Source: Aquitalea aquatilis (lineage in GTDB: Bacteria; Pseudomonadota; Gammaproteobacteria; Burkholderiales; Chromobacteriaceae). Taken from it: a stretch of 64,000 nucleotides of DNA. The stretch covers positions 1,426,001 to 1,490,000 of the forward strand of contig NZ_CP039731.1 in NCBI RefSeq assembly GCF_005155025.1. The letters are read 5' to 3'. The notes beneath the pieces are model-generated. The model was not told where the DNA came from and ran no database searches. It saw only the letters and a program-made list of their open reading frames with translations. Both the position numbers and the translations under genes were made by a program. This document shows, piece by piece, positions 1-9,533 of this stretch. Position 1 is the first letter of the stretch. The number at the start of each line of letters is the position of its first letter.

Positions 1-83
1 AAGCCGCTGGCAGCCTCCGGCGCAGCGGTTTCCGCCAGAGCGGGCAGGGCGCACAGCAAGAGCAGCAGACTGCGTAACAGCAT
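1..83 (-). CDS. Secreted protein, N-terminal fragment only
   Basis: A minus-strand reading frame starts with ATG at 81-83 and runs off the left edge of the window. The 27 visible residues are a typical Sec signal peptide: Met, an Arg at position 4, a run of leucines, and an ALA-type cleavage site near residue 17, followed by an Ala/Pro/Glu-rich start of the mature protein. Nothing of the functional domain is present, so no function is proposed. It may be read after the glutamine-synthetase-like gene, but a terminator lies between them. Confidence 0.6.
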   Translation of the reverse strand, partial: MLLRSLLLLLCALPALAETAAPEAASG

Positions 84-215
84 GAAGATAAACCTCGGTT
101 GCGATGGGATGGGTGAGCCGTGGCTGCCGCCGAAGGGGGCGGGCAGTGTGCAAGCATATGGGCAATGTTGCGGCAGGGCTGGGTGAGGGTCAATTCAGCG
201 CGGTCAGCCATGAAA

Positions 216-247
216 AACGGCCTGGCACGTTAATGTGCCAGGCCGTT
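216..247 (-). terminator. Rho-independent terminator of the glutamine-synthetase-like gene
   Basis: A perfect 13-bp stem (AACGGCCTGGCAC at 216-228 pairing with 235-247) has a 6-nt loop. On the minus strand it is followed by a short T run. It lies 22 bases past the stop codon of the upstream minus-strand gene. Confidence 0.85.
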
Positions 248-268
248 GTCATTGCCGGGTTGGCAAAT

Positions 269-1621
269 TCAGGACAGGGTGGCCAGGTACTGGCGCTCCC
301 ATGGCGTGATCTGGTTGTGGAAATGGCTGAGTTCCACGTCCTTTACCGCCAGATAGGCTGCACTGAATTCGCTGCCGAACAGGCGTTCTGCCGTGTCATG
401 GGCGGCCATCAGGGCGCAGGCGGCATCCAGGGTATTGGGCAGGGTGGCGGCATCGGCATTGTTGAAGACATTGCCAACAGCCGGCTCGCTCGGGCTGAGC
501 TTTTCTTCCACGCCGAGCAGGCCTGCGCCCAGGCTGGCGGCCAGCGACAGGTAGGCATTGGCATCGCAGCCGGGCAGGCGGTTTTCCACGCGACGGGCTT
601 CCGGGCCGGATACCGGCACGCGGATGCCGACCGAGCGGTTGTCCACTCCCCAGCTCACATTCACCGGTGCAGCCAGACCCTTGACGAAGCGGCGGAAGGA
701 GTTGGGGCTGGGGCAGAACAGCGGCATCAGGTGTGGCAGATACTGTTGCAGGCCGCCGATGTAATGGAAGAATTCGGCGCTGGCTTCACCATTGGCCTGG
801 CTGAACACATTATTGCCCTGGCCATCCACCACGCTCTGGTGCAAGTGCATCGAACTACCCGGCTGACCGGGCAGCGGCTTGGCCATGCACACCACGGTCA
901 GGCCGTGCTGGTAGCCGATTTCCTTCAGCGCGTACTTGAACAGGAAGGTCTGGTCGGCCAGCTCCAGCGCATTGCCATGCTTGAGGTTGATCTCGAACTG
1001 GCTGGGGCCCATTTCGTGCACATAGGTATCGGTCTGGATGCCCAGTTGCTCGCAGGCGCGGTACAGGTCGTCGAAGAAGCCTTCCAGATCGTTCAGCGTG
1101 GAAAAGCTGAAGGCATCGAAGCCGGTTTCGCGGCGGCCGGTACGCAGGGCCGGTGCCTGGAAGGCTTGGTCCGGATTGGCGTGGGCATCGAAGATGTAGA
1201 ACTCCAGCTCCGGTGCCACCACCGGGGTCCAGCCCCGTGCCTGATAGCGCGCCAGAATGTTCTTCAGCGCCGAGCGCGGTGCCAGCGGCGACAGGCTGCC
1301 ATCGTGGTCGATGTTGTCACACACCACCATGGCGCGCGGGGTCTTGGCCCACGGCACCGGGCGCAGCGTGGCGAAGTCCGGGCGCAGCACGACATCGGGG
1401 TCGTTTTCGCCATAAAAGCGGTAGTCGGGAAATTCGCCCACGCAGGTCTGGATGGCGACGGCACGGGCAATACGTAATTCCTGGCCTTTGATCAAAGCCT
1501 TGGCAGGCAGGGTTTTGCCACGGGCAAAGCCGCTGACATCAGCAAAGGCCAGCTCAACGTCGCGGACGTTTTGCTGAATCAACCATTCGGCTTGAGCAGC
1601 CGCGATGGAGTGTTGGGACAT
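269..1621 (-). CDS. Glutamine synthetase family protein (GlnA/PuuA-like ligase)
   Basis: A 450-residue protein of the glutamine synthetase superfamily, which forms amide bonds from glutamate and ammonia or an amine using ATP. Recognisable pieces are the N-terminal beta-grasp, the LEFYIFD segment with a metal-binding Glu, the HEMGPSQFEINL segment, an SSMHLHQS nucleotide-binding stretch and a C-terminal NRLPG-type region. Length and composition fit the PuuA-like (gamma-glutamylpolyamine synthetase) or GlnT-like branch better than housekeeping GlnA. The start at 1621 was chosen over an in-frame Met 65 codons upstream because GGGGAG lies just before it and the longer N terminus resembles no GS. 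No other polyamine-degradation gene is adjacent, so the substrate is open. Confidence 0.88.
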   Translation of the reverse strand: MSQHSIAAAQAEWLIQQNVRDVELAFADVSGFARGKTLPAKALIKGQELRIARAVAIQTCVGEFPDYRFYGENDPDVVLRPDFATLRPVPWAKTPRAMVVCDNIDHDGSLSPLAPRSALKNILARYQARGWTPVVAPELEFYIFDAHANPDQAFQAPALRTGRRETGFDAFSFSTLNDLEGFFDDLYRACEQLGIQTDTYVHEMGPSQFEINLKHGNALELADQTFLFKYALKEIGYQHGLTVVCMAKPLPGQPGSSMHLHQSVVDGQGNNVFSQANGEASAEFFHYIGGLQQYLPHLMPLFCPSPNSFRRFVKGLAAPVNVSWGVDNRSVGIRVPVSGPEARRVENRLPGCDANAYLSLAASLGAGLLGVEEKLSPSEPAVGNVFNNADAATLPNTLDAACALMAAHDTAERLFGSEFSAAYLAVKDVELSHFHNQITPWERQYLATLS

Positions 1622-1779
1622 GCAGGTCTCCCCTGGAGTGTTCTCGATTGTTTCATCTATCTGCCTGTCTGTCGGTACTGCATTTTTTTGATTTTGCGGG
1701 CTGTGCCCTGAGGGCATTATGCCACCGGCAGGGGGGAGGGCAAGCGTGATGTCGCTTCGGCTAGTCATGGCACATGAAA

Positions 1780-1810
1780 AAACCGGCCCTGTTGCAGCCA
1801 GGGCCGGTTT
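1780..1810 (-). terminator. Rho-independent terminator of the chemoreceptor gene
   Basis: A perfect 12-bp stem (AAACCGGCCCTG at 1780-1791 with 1799-1810) has a 7-nt loop and is followed on the minus strand by a run of T. It lies between the chemoreceptor stop codon and the glutamine-synthetase-like gene. Confidence 0.85.
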
Positions 1811-1833
1811 GATCACAAGTGAGAAAAGCGCGC

Positions 1834-3444
1834 TTACAGCCGGAAGCGTGATACCGACTGGTGCAGCTGGCGGGCGTGCTGGTCGATATTCTGCATGGCA
1901 TCGACTGCCTGCTTGACCGAACTCTGGGTTTCTTCCACCACGCCAGCCACCTGCTCCACGCTGACCGCGATATTGGCACCGGCCTGGCTTTGCTCGGTCA
2001 TGGCACTCACCACGGAGTGCAGGCTTTCCAGTGCGCTGTGTGCCTGGCGGCTGATGGTATCCAGGGTCTGGGCGGCCTGATTGGCCTTGCCCACACCCAG
2101 CTGCACGGCCGGACGGATTTCCTGCATGCGTCCGGCCACGGTGCCGGTTTCATCCACCACGGCCTGGACGATGCTGGTGATTTCGTCGGTGGCGGTAGCG
2201 GTACGCTCGGCCAGCTTGCGTACTTCGTCGGCCACCACGGCAAAGCCACGGCCCATTTCACCGGCGCGGGCGGCCTCGATGGCGGCATTGAGCGCCAGCA
2301 GATTGGTCTGGTTGGCGATGTCGCGAATGGTTTCGGCAATGCCGCTGATGTTACGGGTACGTTCGGCCAGGCTGCCGACCAGGTCGCTGACATCTCCCAC
2401 CTGGCTGGCGATGGATTCGATGCCGCTGGCCGCTTCCTTGGCCACCAGCTCACCTTCGCGTGCCAGCTGGCTGGAACGGCGGGCTCCTTCTTCCGAGCCG
2501 CCGGCATTATCCTTGACGTGGTCGATACTGACCGACAGCTGCTCGATGGAGGCGGCTGCCGAGGCCGTGGAGTTGCTGGCAATGCCGGACACCTCGTCCA
2601 CCTTGTTCATCTGGGCGGACAGCTGCTGGCCGGCGTGGCCGATATCGTCGGTGGACTGGCGGATCTGGTTGATCATCTCGCGCAGTTTCTGCTGCATTTC
2701 GTGCATGGCGGCCAGCAGGCTCTGCGGCGGGCCGTTAACCTTGATCTGCTCGGTGAGGTCGCCCTGGGCAATCTGGCGTACTACTTGCGCGGCGTAGCCG
2801 GGTTCACCGCCCAGTGAACGGATGATACTGCGCGACATGGCACTGCCCAGCACGATGAGGGCCAGCACCGAAACCCCGCTGAGAATCAACAGGATGGTGC
2901 CTTGACGCCAGAACAGGGCGTCGATGTCATCGATGAAAAAGCCGGTGCCCACCGTCCAGCCCCAGGGGTCGAAGCGCACCACGCCGTTCAGCTTGGGTAA
3001 TTGCTCTTTGTCCGCCCCGCGCGAAGTCTGGATGGTGACGATGCCGTAATGGTCCTTTTGCAGTGCTTCGTTGTAGACGGCTACCGTGGTTCGGCCATCG
3101 GGCACGGTGCTGCCCATGTCCACCTTGCCTTCACGCTCTGCCTTGGGGTGCAGTACCAGCCGGTTGTCGCTGTCACGGGCAAAGAAGTAGATGTCATTCA
3201 CCTTCAGCGCCTTCAGCGTCTTGCGCGCCATATCCTGCGCCTGCTGCCGGCTCAGTTTGCCGCTGGCTTCCTGCTTGGCGTAATAATCGAGTGTGTTCTC
3301 CGCCATGCGCAGCAACAGGGTGATCTGTTCGTGCTTTTCGCTCTGCAGCGTACTGCGGGTGATGTATAGCGAGGTGGCTGCCAGCGTGATCAGCGCGATC
3401 AGGCTGGCAGCAATGATGATGAGCAGGCGGGTATTGACGCGCAC
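1834..3444 (-). CDS. Methyl-accepting chemotaxis protein with single Cache domain
   Basis: A 536-residue transmembrane chemoreceptor that would couple a periplasmic signal to the CheA/CheW kinase complex. In order: TM1 (about 7-29); a periplasmic single-Cache (sCache_2-like) domain (about 35-185) with the [16 protein letters not shown] stretch; TM2 (about 190-212); HAMP (about 213-268); and a cytoplasmic MA domain. The MA domain has the highly conserved hairpin tip ([20 protein letters not shown]). The GTG at 3442-3444 was chosen as start because AAGGGGAC precedes it and TM1 follows at once; longer in-frame versions add an unrelated basic stretch. No C-terminal CheR-binding pentapeptide is visible. 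It is monocistronic, with its own terminator. The ligand is unknown; sCache_2 receptors often sense small organic acids. Confidence 0.93.
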   Translation of the reverse strand: MRVNTRLLIIIAASLIALITLAATSLYITRSTLQSEKHEQITLLLRMAENTLDYYAKQEASGKLSRQQAQDMARKTLKALKVNDIYFFARDSDNRLVLHPKAEREGKVDMGSTVPDGRTTVAVYNEALQKDHYGIVTIQTSRGADKEQLPKLNGVVRFDPWGWTVGTGFFIDDIDALFWRQGTILLILSGVSVLALIVLGSAMSRSIIRSLGGEPGYAAQVVRQIAQGDLTEQIKVNGPPQSLLAAMHEMQQKLREMINQIRQSTDDIGHAGQQLSAQMNKVDEVSGIASNSTASAAASIEQLSVSIDHVKDNAGGSEEGARRSSQLAREGELVAKEAASGIESIASQVGDVSDLVGSLAERTRNISGIAETIRDIANQTNLLALNAAIEAARAGEMGRGFAVVADEVRKLAERTATATDEITSIVQAVVDETGTVAGRMQEIRPAVQLGVGKANQAAQTLDTISRQAHSALESLHSVVSAMTEQSQAGANIAVSVEQVAGVVEETQSSVKQAVDAMQNIDQHARQLHQSVSRFRL

Positions 3445-3601
3445 GATGCTGTCCCCTTGGGTGGAGATAATTTTTAAAATGGCATGGTCTGTAAACTGCC
3501 GCAGCAAATATACCGGGGTATTGTTAATACTAAACGCTGGGCTCAGCAGAAATAACTGCTGAAAACCCCTAGTTGTTGGCGTATCGGTATGGATTAGCTG
3601 T

Positions 3602-4984
3602 TTATAGTCTTTGCTCTGCCAAAGCGGCAGTAAAAACTGTGAAATCCAGTTCCACCTGATCGGCATAACACATGGCATAGCTGGCAATGGCCTGGTCGAA
3701 TTTGTCCGACTGGCCGATATAGCCGGCCATTTCAGCGGCACGGCCGCCGGATTTGGCATGCGCACGTGCCAGTGCCCAGGCGCAGGCCTGGCCAAATGCT
3801 GCCAGGCTTTCCGCTGAATCGAATGATTCCAGCGCCGGTGCCGCCTTCATGTCGCGCAGCTGGCGCACATAGAAATGACGGTCGCCCGGCCCGGTAGTCC
3901 AGCCCAGGAACAGATCACTGGCTGCCTGCATCAGGCGCTGGCCAAATACCACGCGCTTGCCCTGATGGCCGTGCACGCATTGCTGGGTGTAAGGCTCCAG
4001 CACCGAGCTGCGCGCTTCTTTCAATTGCAGGAACAGCGGCTGGTCGTATTCGTCCTGCAGCAGCATCACCAGGCAACGGGTGCCGACGCTGCCCACCCCT
4101 ACCACCTTGAAGGCGGCATCTACCAGCCGGAAACGGCTGAGCAGGGTGCGGCGGTCTTCTTTCAGCGTGGCGCTGTACTCGGCCAGCATGGTGTGCAGCA
4201 AGTCGTGTGAGCTGCCATCGCCCAGCCAGTGCTCGTCATTGCCCCAGACCTGGTCTTGCTGTTGCATGTGGAAGATGACTGGTGGGTTGTCGCGCAGGCG
4301 CAGGCTGCCATCTTCCAGTACCGCCATCTTGGGCAGCAGTTTTTCCTGGGTCTGGCCGCGCGCCTTGTCGGCCAGCTTCAGCAGCTGCTGGCGGATGGTG
4401 TCGCTGTTGGCCCGCGCCAGCAATTGTTCAAAACCCACCTTGCAGTACCACAACTCCAGCTGGCTCATCTGGGCATATTCCTGCATGCGCTTGCGGTAGG
4501 TCCCCACCAACTGGCAGACCGCCTGCCGCGCTGCACTATTGCTGAAGCCGCGATTGCGCGCAGCCAGCACCACGCTGACCGCCAGCCGCTTGATGTCCCA
4601 TTCCCACGGTGCCTGATGCGTTTCGTCGAAGTCGTTGATGTCGAACATCAGCTGGCGTTCCGGCGAGGCGAAGAAGCCGTAGTTCATCAGGTGGGCATCG
4701 CCGCAGGTTTGCAGGGTGATGCCGCTATGGGGCGTCGCGGCCAGATCGGCAGCCTGGATCATCGCCATGCCACGGAAGAAGGCAAAGGGCGAAGCCTGCA
4801 TGCGGCTGTAGCGCAGAGGGATCAGCGAAGGCACGCGGCCTTCCGAGGTCTGGTGCAGCATGGCCACCACGTCGCGCTGCGGACTCAACTGGCACTGAGC
4901 CTGCAGGGTGCGCGAGCAGCTTTCACGGCGCGCCTTGCCAGCGGCGAGGCGTTTTTCATATTGCGGATGTGCGGGAGTGGTCAT
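3602..4984 (-). CDS. DUF2252 family protein
   Basis: A 460-residue soluble protein matching the uncharacterised DUF2252 family. Support comes from an N-terminal basic helix, the FFRG and [10 protein letters not shown] motifs around residues 70-105, an INDFDE motif near 115-125 and a C-terminal [14 protein letters not shown] segment. GDxHxxN and DFD motifs recall the aminoglycoside-phosphotransferase/kinase-like fold, so phosphotransfer is possible but not established. No signal peptide or membrane segment is seen. The start has only a weak ribosome site; no better alternative is apparent. It stands alone between the chemoreceptor and a hydrolase gene and gives no pathway clue. Confidence 0.8.
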   Translation of the reverse strand: MTTPAHPQYEKRLAAGKARRESCSRTLQAQCQLSPQRDVVAMLHQTSEGRVPSLIPLRYSRMQASPFAFFRGMAMIQAADLAATPHSGITLQTCGDAHLMNYGFFASPERQLMFDINDFDETHQAPWEWDIKRLAVSVVLAARNRGFSNSAARQAVCQLVGTYRKRMQEYAQMSQLELWYCKVGFEQLLARANSDTIRQQLLKLADKARGQTQEKLLPKMAVLEDGSLRLRDNPPVIFHMQQQDQVWGNDEHWLGDGSSHDLLHTMLAEYSATLKEDRRTLLSRFRLVDAAFKVVGVGSVGTRCLVMLLQDEYDQPLFLQLKEARSSVLEPYTQQCVHGHQGKRVVFGQRLMQAASDLFLGWTTGPGDRHFYVRQLRDMKAAPALESFDSAESLAAFGQACAWALARAHAKSGGRAAEMAGYIGQSDKFDQAIASYAMCYADQVELDFTVFTAALAEQRL

Positions 4985-5085
4985 GGCAGATAACAGGCTG
5001 AAGATGACATTTCAGCTCAGTGTAATCCGGCAGACATGAAAAATTGATGATGGGGTGTCATTTGCTGTCACGGACAGCGTGTGGG

Positions 5086-5844
5086 TTAGTCGCGTTGCAG
5101 GAAGCGCAGCAGTTGCTGGCGGTAGTGCAAGGCTGCTGCAGGTTGCGCTTGCCAGTGTTGCGGTAACTGGTGGCCCGCCCCGGGCAGCCACAATAGTTGG
5201 CTGCTGCGGCACAGGCTGGTGCTGGCATGCAGTTTTTCAACCAGCAAGCGCGGAATCACCGCGTCCTGTTCTGCTGCCACGATCAACACATGACCGCGAA
5301 ATTGTTGCAGGCGCGGCCAGGCATCGCTCTCGAGCCAGCTGACTGGCTGGCGCAGCATGGCGCTGAAAGCCGGGCCGAAGGGGACATCAAATGCTTGAGC
5401 GGTGTAGACGCCCGGTACTTGCAGGATCAGGTGGCTGCAGGGTAGCTGATCCAGCAGACGCAGGGCGATATAAGCGCCCATGCTGCTGCCCAATAGCGCC
5501 ACTGGTCTGTTGTCTGCATGGCAATGGCGGTACACGGCCAGGGCCTGTTCCACCCGCTGGCGCAGGCTGGAGCCCAGCAGGCTGCCGCCGGTTTCGCCGT
5601 GACCGATGAAGTCAAAAGCGCTGCTGGCAATCTGCTGCGACTGCAGATGCTGTCTTAATGGCAGATAGCTGGAGCGGTCGGCTTGCCCTGCACCGTGCAG
5701 CAACATCAGCTGGCGTAATGGGGCCGGGCTGGTGCAGCAGTCACCGTGCAGCAGGGTATGGAGAAATGGCAGGGTGAATGTTGTGCGGGGGAGTGAGGAA
5801 TCCTGCATGGCACAGGCTATCGCGGGTGTGGTGTTGATTGTCAT
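5086..5844 (-). CDS. Alpha/beta hydrolase
   Basis: A 252-residue cytoplasmic alpha/beta-hydrolase-fold protein. It has the oxyanion-hole LLHGAG segment near residue 50, a nucleophile elbow GSSMG near residue 117, the late-strand AAEQDAV segment carrying a candidate acid, and a GAGH motif with the candidate catalytic His near 225. The substrate cannot be told; the size fits small esterases and thioesterases. The ribosome site before the first ATG is poor and an internal Met at residue 13 is an alternative start. Its upstream region is the cluster of DnaA-like boxes. Confidence 0.8.
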   Translation of the reverse strand: MTINTTPAIACAMQDSSLPRTTFTLPFLHTLLHGDCCTSPAPLRQLMLLHGAGQADRSSYLPLRQHLQSQQIASSAFDFIGHGETGGSLLGSSLRQRVEQALAVYRHCHADNRPVALLGSSMGAYIALRLLDQLPCSHLILQVPGVYTAQAFDVPFGPAFSAMLRQPVSWLESDAWPRLQQFRGHVLIVAAEQDAVIPRLLVEKLHASTSLCRSSQLLWLPGAGHQLPQHWQAQPAAALHYRQQLLRFLQRD

Positions 5845-5853
5845 GATGATGTT

Positions 5854-6051
5854 TTATCCACAGATTCATGCACAGGCTATGCACATCATCCACAGCAGAT
5901 TGGGAATTTGCAAAAGCATGCACAGCCGACCCGCCACGGCTGTCGGGACATTGTCACGCATTGTCGGCGCGGTAGGCCGTCTTATGCACAGCTTGTTCAG
6001 GATTTATCCCGTTCATCCACTGCATGGGTACCGGTGGCCAACTTATCCACA
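5854..6051 (+). promoter_or_regulatory. Cluster of DnaA-box-like nonamers
   Basis: Within 200 bases there are three matches to TTATNCACA: TTATCCACA at 5854-5862, TTATGCACA at 5982-5990 and TTATCCACA at 6043-6051. Four nonamers have one deviation: TCATGCACA 5866-5874, CTATGCACA 5877-5885, TCATCCACA 5886-5894 and GCATGCACA 5916-5924. A weaker one lies at 6013-6021. All are in the same orientation and fall in the gap between two minus-strand genes. The nonamer is the known DnaA binding site. The cluster is seen directly; binding is inferred. No dnaA, dnaN, gyrB or parAB gene is nearby, so this is probably not oriC; a datA/DARS-like titration or reactivation site is one option. Confidence 0.6.
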
Positions 6052-6059
6052 GTGGTGCG

Positions 6060-6434
6060 TCAGCTGGCGCAGCGCTTGATCAGGCGCAACCAGGGCGGGG
6101 TCAGCGGGATGCCGTTTTGGTCAACCTGTAGCCGGCTGTGCTCGCCATCCGGCTGCACATCGACTTGCAGGCTGGTGTTGCCGCTGACCGGATTGAGCAG
6201 CCTGATGGTTTCCATGCCGTCGGCCTTGCTTTCACGCTGCACGTAGTCATCGGGAATCTTCAGCTGATGGATGCCCTGTTTCAGGCAATCTGCCACGACG
6301 GCGGGCTTGTTGTCGGATGGCAGTTGCAGGCTGCTGTCGGCGCGTACCATGGCGGGGCTGGCCAGCAGGCTGGCTAGCAGCAGTACGCTGTTCAGGTGTT
6401 GGCGCAGGGTTGGCGTTGAGGAGGTTGTTGGCAT
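6060..6434 (-). CDS. Small secreted protein of unknown function
   Basis: A 124-residue protein with a Sec signal peptide (hydrophobic core about 14-27, probable cleavage after a VRA motif near 32). The mature part has two cysteines (ADCLKQG near 48 and one near the C terminus), which could form a disulfide, and a beta-rich middle. I recognise no family. The ATG at 6432-6434 is used; a TTG six codons upstream is possible, and neither has a strong ribosome site. The last DnaA-like box lies immediately beyond the stop codon. Confidence 0.65.
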   Translation of the reverse strand: MPTTSSTPTLRQHLNSVLLLASLLASPAMVRADSSLQLPSDNKPAVVADCLKQGIHQLKIPDDYVQRESKADGMETIRLLNPVSGNTSLQVDVQPDGEHSRLQVDQNGIPLTPPWLRLIKRCAS

Positions 6435-6513
6435 GGGGCTTGGCTCTGGCAAGTGATATGCGGATGGAGGCCTGACCGCGCCCGCTGGTTCCGTCTTGTT
6501 GCTGCAACAGATG

Positions 6514-6966
6514 TTAAGGAGTATTGAACACGCCGGTTTGCCAGGCGCTGGACAGCAGCAGCAACAGCAGTAGCAGCAGCAATTGCCGCCGGCTGTATCG
6601 TGCCAGCTGCCCGCAGAGCTTGTCCGCTGGCAGGCGGCCGCGTTCCAGCCTTTGTCGGCACTGGCTGATCAGCGGACGGTTGCGCCACTCCTGCAGCAGC
6701 AGCAACAGAATGCCCAGCAGCTTGGCCATGGCCAGCGGGACCGGCCGGCCTTGCTGCCACAGCATGGCGGCATGGTAATAAGCCAGCCCGGCACCGCTGC
6801 ACAGCCACAGCAGCAGGCTGAGCCGCCACCAGTTGTCGGCGCGCAGGCAGCGCGTCAGGGCGGGGGCATCCAGTGGCGGAGCCAGATTGCGGGCGCGGGC
6901 GGCAAGCGCACCCAGGCCGCAGCCCAGGGCCAGCAGATGAAGCGTGGCAAACAGCCATTGCAGCAT
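6514..6966 (-). CDS. DUF2214-like integral membrane protein
   Basis: A 150-residue protein with about four hydrophobic segments (residues 2-22, 48-66, 78-92 and 126-140) separated by short Arg-rich loops. The ADNWW motif before the second helix and the overall layout resemble the uncharacterised DUF2214 membrane proteins. The last helix is a run of ten leucines encoded by repeated CTG/CTA/TTG codons, a low-complexity stretch that could slip. The internal ATG at 6964-6966 was chosen because a GGGGGG stretch sits at the right distance before it. Function unknown. Confidence 0.65.
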   Translation of the reverse strand: MLQWLFATLHLLALGCGLGALAARARNLAPPLDAPALTRCLRADNWWRLSLLLWLCSGAGLAYYHAAMLWQQGRPVPLAMAKLLGILLLLLQEWRNRPLISQCRQRLERGRLPADKLCGQLARYSRRQLLLLLLLLLLSSAWQTGVFNTP

Positions 6967-7095
6967 GATGACCCCCCGGCCAGCCAAGTCTGACTACACT
7001 AGTGAAGCTGGCTGCGGCTGGCAAGCATTCAACGCTATTTGTCTGTCATGGCGGCGGTGGGGGTGATATTTACCACGCGGGTGAGCGGCGCAAAA

Positions 7096-7115
7096 AAACC
7101 GGCCGCAGCCGGTTT
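7096..7115 (-). terminator. Rho-independent terminator of proA
   Basis: An 8-bp stem AAACCGGC/GCCGGTTT with a CGCA loop is followed on the minus strand by a run of T. It lies 20 bases past the proA stop codon. Confidence 0.8.
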
Positions 7116-7135
7116 CATCACGGATTGGCTAGCGT

Positions 7136-8395
7136 TCAGCCGCGTACCTGGCCATCGCCCAGCACGATCCATTTCTGGCTGGTGAGGCCTTCCAGTCCTA
7201 CCGGGCCACGGGCGTGGATCTTGTCGGTGGAGATGCCGATTTCCGCGCCCAGGCCATATTCGAAGCCATCGGCAAAGCGGGTGCTGGCATTCACCATCAC
7301 GCTGGAAGAGTCCACCTCGCGCAGGAAACGGCGTGCCCGGCCGTAATCTTCGCTGATGATGGCATCCGTGTGATGGCTGCCATAGTGGTTGATGTGCTCG
7401 ATGGCTTCGTCCAGATCCTTCACCACCTTGATGGCCAGAATCGGGGCGGAGTATTCGGTATACCAGTCGTCCTGGGTGGCCGGTACGATCTGCTCGCCCA
7501 GAATCACCCGGGTGCGCTCACAGCCGCGCAGCTCTACACCCTTTTCCCAATAGGCCTCGGCCAGGCGTGGCAGGATGAATTCGGCAAAGGCCGTGTGCAC
7601 CAGCAGGGTTTCCATGGTGTTGCACGGTGCGTAGCGCTGGGTTTTGGCGTTGATGGCGATATTGAAGGCTTTTTCCGGATTGGCCGTGTCGTCGATATAG
7701 ACATGACAGTTGCCGTCCAGATGCTTGATCACCGGCACGCGCGCTTCGGCGCTGATGCGGGCGATCAGGCTCTTGCCGCCACGCGGCACGATGACATCGA
7801 CGAACTCCTGCATGGTGATCAGTTCGCCCACGGCGGCGCGGTCGGTGGTTTCCACCACTTGCACCACTTCGGCAGGCAGGCCGGCCAGGCGCAAGCCTTC
7901 ATGCACGCAGGCGGCAATGGCCTGATTGCTGTGGAAGGCTTCCGAGCCGCCACGCAGGATGGTGGCGTTGCCGGATTTCAGGCACAGGCCGGCGGCATCG
8001 GCGGTGACGTTGGGGCGGGCTTCGTAAATGATGCCCACCACGCCCAGCGGCACGCGCATCTTGCCCAGTTGGATGCCGGACGGGCGATAGCAGAAGTCGT
8101 CCATTTCGCCCACCGGGTCGGGCAGGGTGGCGATCTGGCGCAGGCCTTCGGCCATGCCGGCCACCGTGGCCTCGGACAAGGCCAGGCGGTCGATGAAGGC
8201 CGCATCCAGCCCGGCGGCGCGCGCGGCATCCAGGTCTTGCTGGTTGGCCGCCAGCAGTTTGGCACTGTCGCGCAGGATGGCGTCAGCCATGGCGCTGAGT
8301 GCCTGGTTTTTCTGGCGGGTGTCGGCCTTGGCAATCGCGCGGCTGGCTTTGCGCGCCGCCTGGCCGACGCGCTGCATGTAGTCCTTCACATTCAT
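7136..8395 (-). CDS. proA: Gamma-glutamyl phosphate reductase
   Basis: A 419-residue NADPH-dependent enzyme that reduces gamma-glutamyl phosphate to glutamate-5-semialdehyde, the second step of proline synthesis. It has the aldehyde-dehydrogenase-like fold with the [13 protein letters not shown] segment, [15 protein letters not shown], and the catalytic-Cys loop around [11 protein letters not shown]. It is full length for ProA (about 417 residues). AGGAC precedes the ATG. The partner kinase gene proB is not adjacent and not in the window; in several betaproteobacteria proB sits elsewhere with obgE. The gene is followed by its own terminator. Confidence 0.97.
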   Translation of the reverse strand: MNVKDYMQRVGQAARKASRAIAKADTRQKNQALSAMADAILRDSAKLLAANQQDLDAARAAGLDAAFIDRLALSEATVAGMAEGLRQIATLPDPVGEMDDFCYRPSGIQLGKMRVPLGVVGIIYEARPNVTADAAGLCLKSGNATILRGGSEAFHSNQAIAACVHEGLRLAGLPAEVVQVVETTDRAAVGELITMQEFVDVIVPRGGKSLIARISAEARVPVIKHLDGNCHVYIDDTANPEKAFNIAINAKTQRYAPCNTMETLLVHTAFAEFILPRLAEAYWEKGVELRGCERTRVILGEQIVPATQDDWYTEYSAPILAIKVVKDLDEAIEHINHYGSHHTDAIISEDYGRARRFLREVDSSSVMVNASTRFADGFEYGLGAEIGISTDKIHARGPVGLEGLTSQKWIVLGDGQVRG

Positions 8396-8505
8396 GGCAA
8401 TGTCCTGATGCTGATCACTGTTCGGGTAGTGAGCCAGATTACCGCAAAACTGCCCGGCTCAGCCAGCGACAAGCAAGTGGATATTGTCAGACAGCGTGGC
8501 CGAAC

Positions 8506-8546
8506 TAGGGCCTGTTAACACTATGTTTTCTGCGGCGCAGGCCCTA
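8506..8546. repeat. Inverted repeat at the siaC stop codon
   Basis: TAGGGCCTG at 8506-8514 pairs perfectly with CAGGCCCTA at 8538-8546, with a 23-nt spacer. The right arm includes the siaC stop codon. There is no clear T run on the minus strand, so it could be a weak terminator, an mRNA 3' stabiliser, or one end-pair of a small dispersed repeat. Confidence 0.5.
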
Positions 8547-8930
8547 ACCCACCATGGCGCAAGGATGGAAGTCCAGCGCCATGAAATCGTCGGCCACTTC
8601 CTGGCCGAATTCGAGGATGGTTTCGTCATCTTCGATGTAATGCCAGTTGAGCGTGACGTAGTTGCCGGCTACCGCTGCATCGTTGAACAGGCTGAACAGC
8701 TCCAGCAGTACCTTGGTGCTGGAGCTGTTGAAGTAGGCCAGCTGGATGTCCACGGTGATCTGGGTGGATTGCAGGCTGGGCAGGTAGTTTTGCACCGCCT
8801 GCATGATGGGGCCGAAAAAGGCTTGGGCGTTTTCCGGGTAGCTTTCTCCGCGCAGGCTGAGCTGGTGCTGGTCGAACTGGAAGTTCACTTCCGGCGTGGA
8901 CGAAGTCGGGGCGATATACAGGTTTGACAT
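8544..8930 (-). CDS. siaC: SiaC-type regulatory phosphoprotein (DUF1987)
   Basis: A 128-residue cytoplasmic protein of the SiaC/DUF1987 family. In Pseudomonas the unphosphorylated form binds and stimulates the diguanylate cyclase SiaD; the SiaB kinase phosphorylates it on a threonine near residue 68 and the SiaA phosphatase restores it. Here a YFNSSSTKVLLELF segment (residues 66-79) occupies the corresponding place, offering Ser69-Thr72 as acceptors. It is the last gene of siaA-siaB-siaC, 11 bases after siaB. No siaD follows; proA comes next. Confidence 0.85.
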   Translation of the reverse strand: MSNLYIAPTSSTPEVNFQFDQHQLSLRGESYPENAQAFFGPIMQAVQNYLPSLQSTQITVDIQLAYFNSSSTKVLLELFSLFNDAAVAGNYVTLNWHYIEDDETILEFGQEVADDFMALDFHPCAMVG

Positions 8931-8941
8931 GGCTCGGTGCT

Positions 8942-9502
8942 TTAAATGGTGGCTTTGAGATAGAAGGTGGTGAAGGGGCCGGATGCGCCGGCCTCATCGA
9001 CAAAATCAAACTCGATGGGGTTGCTGGAGTCGCGGGCGACGGTGAGGAAACCCAGGCCGGCACCCTTGCTGCCGGCTTCGCCTTCGGCGCGCAGCTTTTC
9101 CTTGTACAGGGCCTTGATTTCGTCGTTGGTCATGGTGCGCAGCGGTTCCAGCTTGGCGCGGATGTGGCTGGCCCCGGTGGGGCTGATGGGGTTGGCGCAC
9201 ACCACGTAGTAGTGGCCGTCGGCTTCACCCACCCACAGCGAACCCATGCGGATTTCGTGGTCAGAGTCGTCGGTGGCGGTCAGGTGATCGGCCGAGTAAT
9301 GCACCACGTTCTGCGCCATTTCCACGAACACGGAAAACAGCTTGCGGCGGGCGGTCTGGCTGGCGTCCAGGCTGGACAGGCGCAGGCGCAGCGAGTCGCC
9401 CATGGCGGTGACGATGCTTTGCGAGAAGTAGCCGGTGTAATAGAACACTACGTTTTCCTGGCGGGCCAGTTCCTTGAAGCGGTGGAAATCGGTCAGGCTC
9501 AT
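8942..9502 (-). CDS. siaB: SiaB-type protein kinase (DUF6272)
   Basis: A 186-residue protein with a GHKL/HATPase-like ATP-binding fold: an N-box (FVEMAQNVVHY, with Glu61 and Asn65), a glycine-rich GSKGAGLGF loop near 144-152 and a FYLKA C-terminal strand. In the Sia pathway this kinase phosphorylates SiaC and so holds SiaD inactive. It lies between siaA (31-base gap) and siaC. It has the size expected of SiaB-like kinases and no membrane segment. Confidence 0.83.
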   Translation of the reverse strand: MSLTDFHRFKELARQENVVFYYTGYFSQSIVTAMGDSLRLRLSSLDASQTARRKLFSVFVEMAQNVVHYSADHLTATDDSDHEIRMGSLWVGEADGHYYVVCANPISPTGASHIRAKLEPLRTMTNDEIKALYKEKLRAEGEAGSKGAGLGFLTVARDSSNPIEFDFVDEAGASGPFTTFYLKATI

Positions 9503-9533
9503 GCGCGTGCTTTCTTAATGGGGTGGGGCTGGG

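Noticed and set aside
5854-6051. Calling the DnaA-box cluster the chromosomal origin
   Set aside because: No dnaA, dnaN, rpmH, gyrB or par genes are near and no AT-rich unwinding repeats were recognised.
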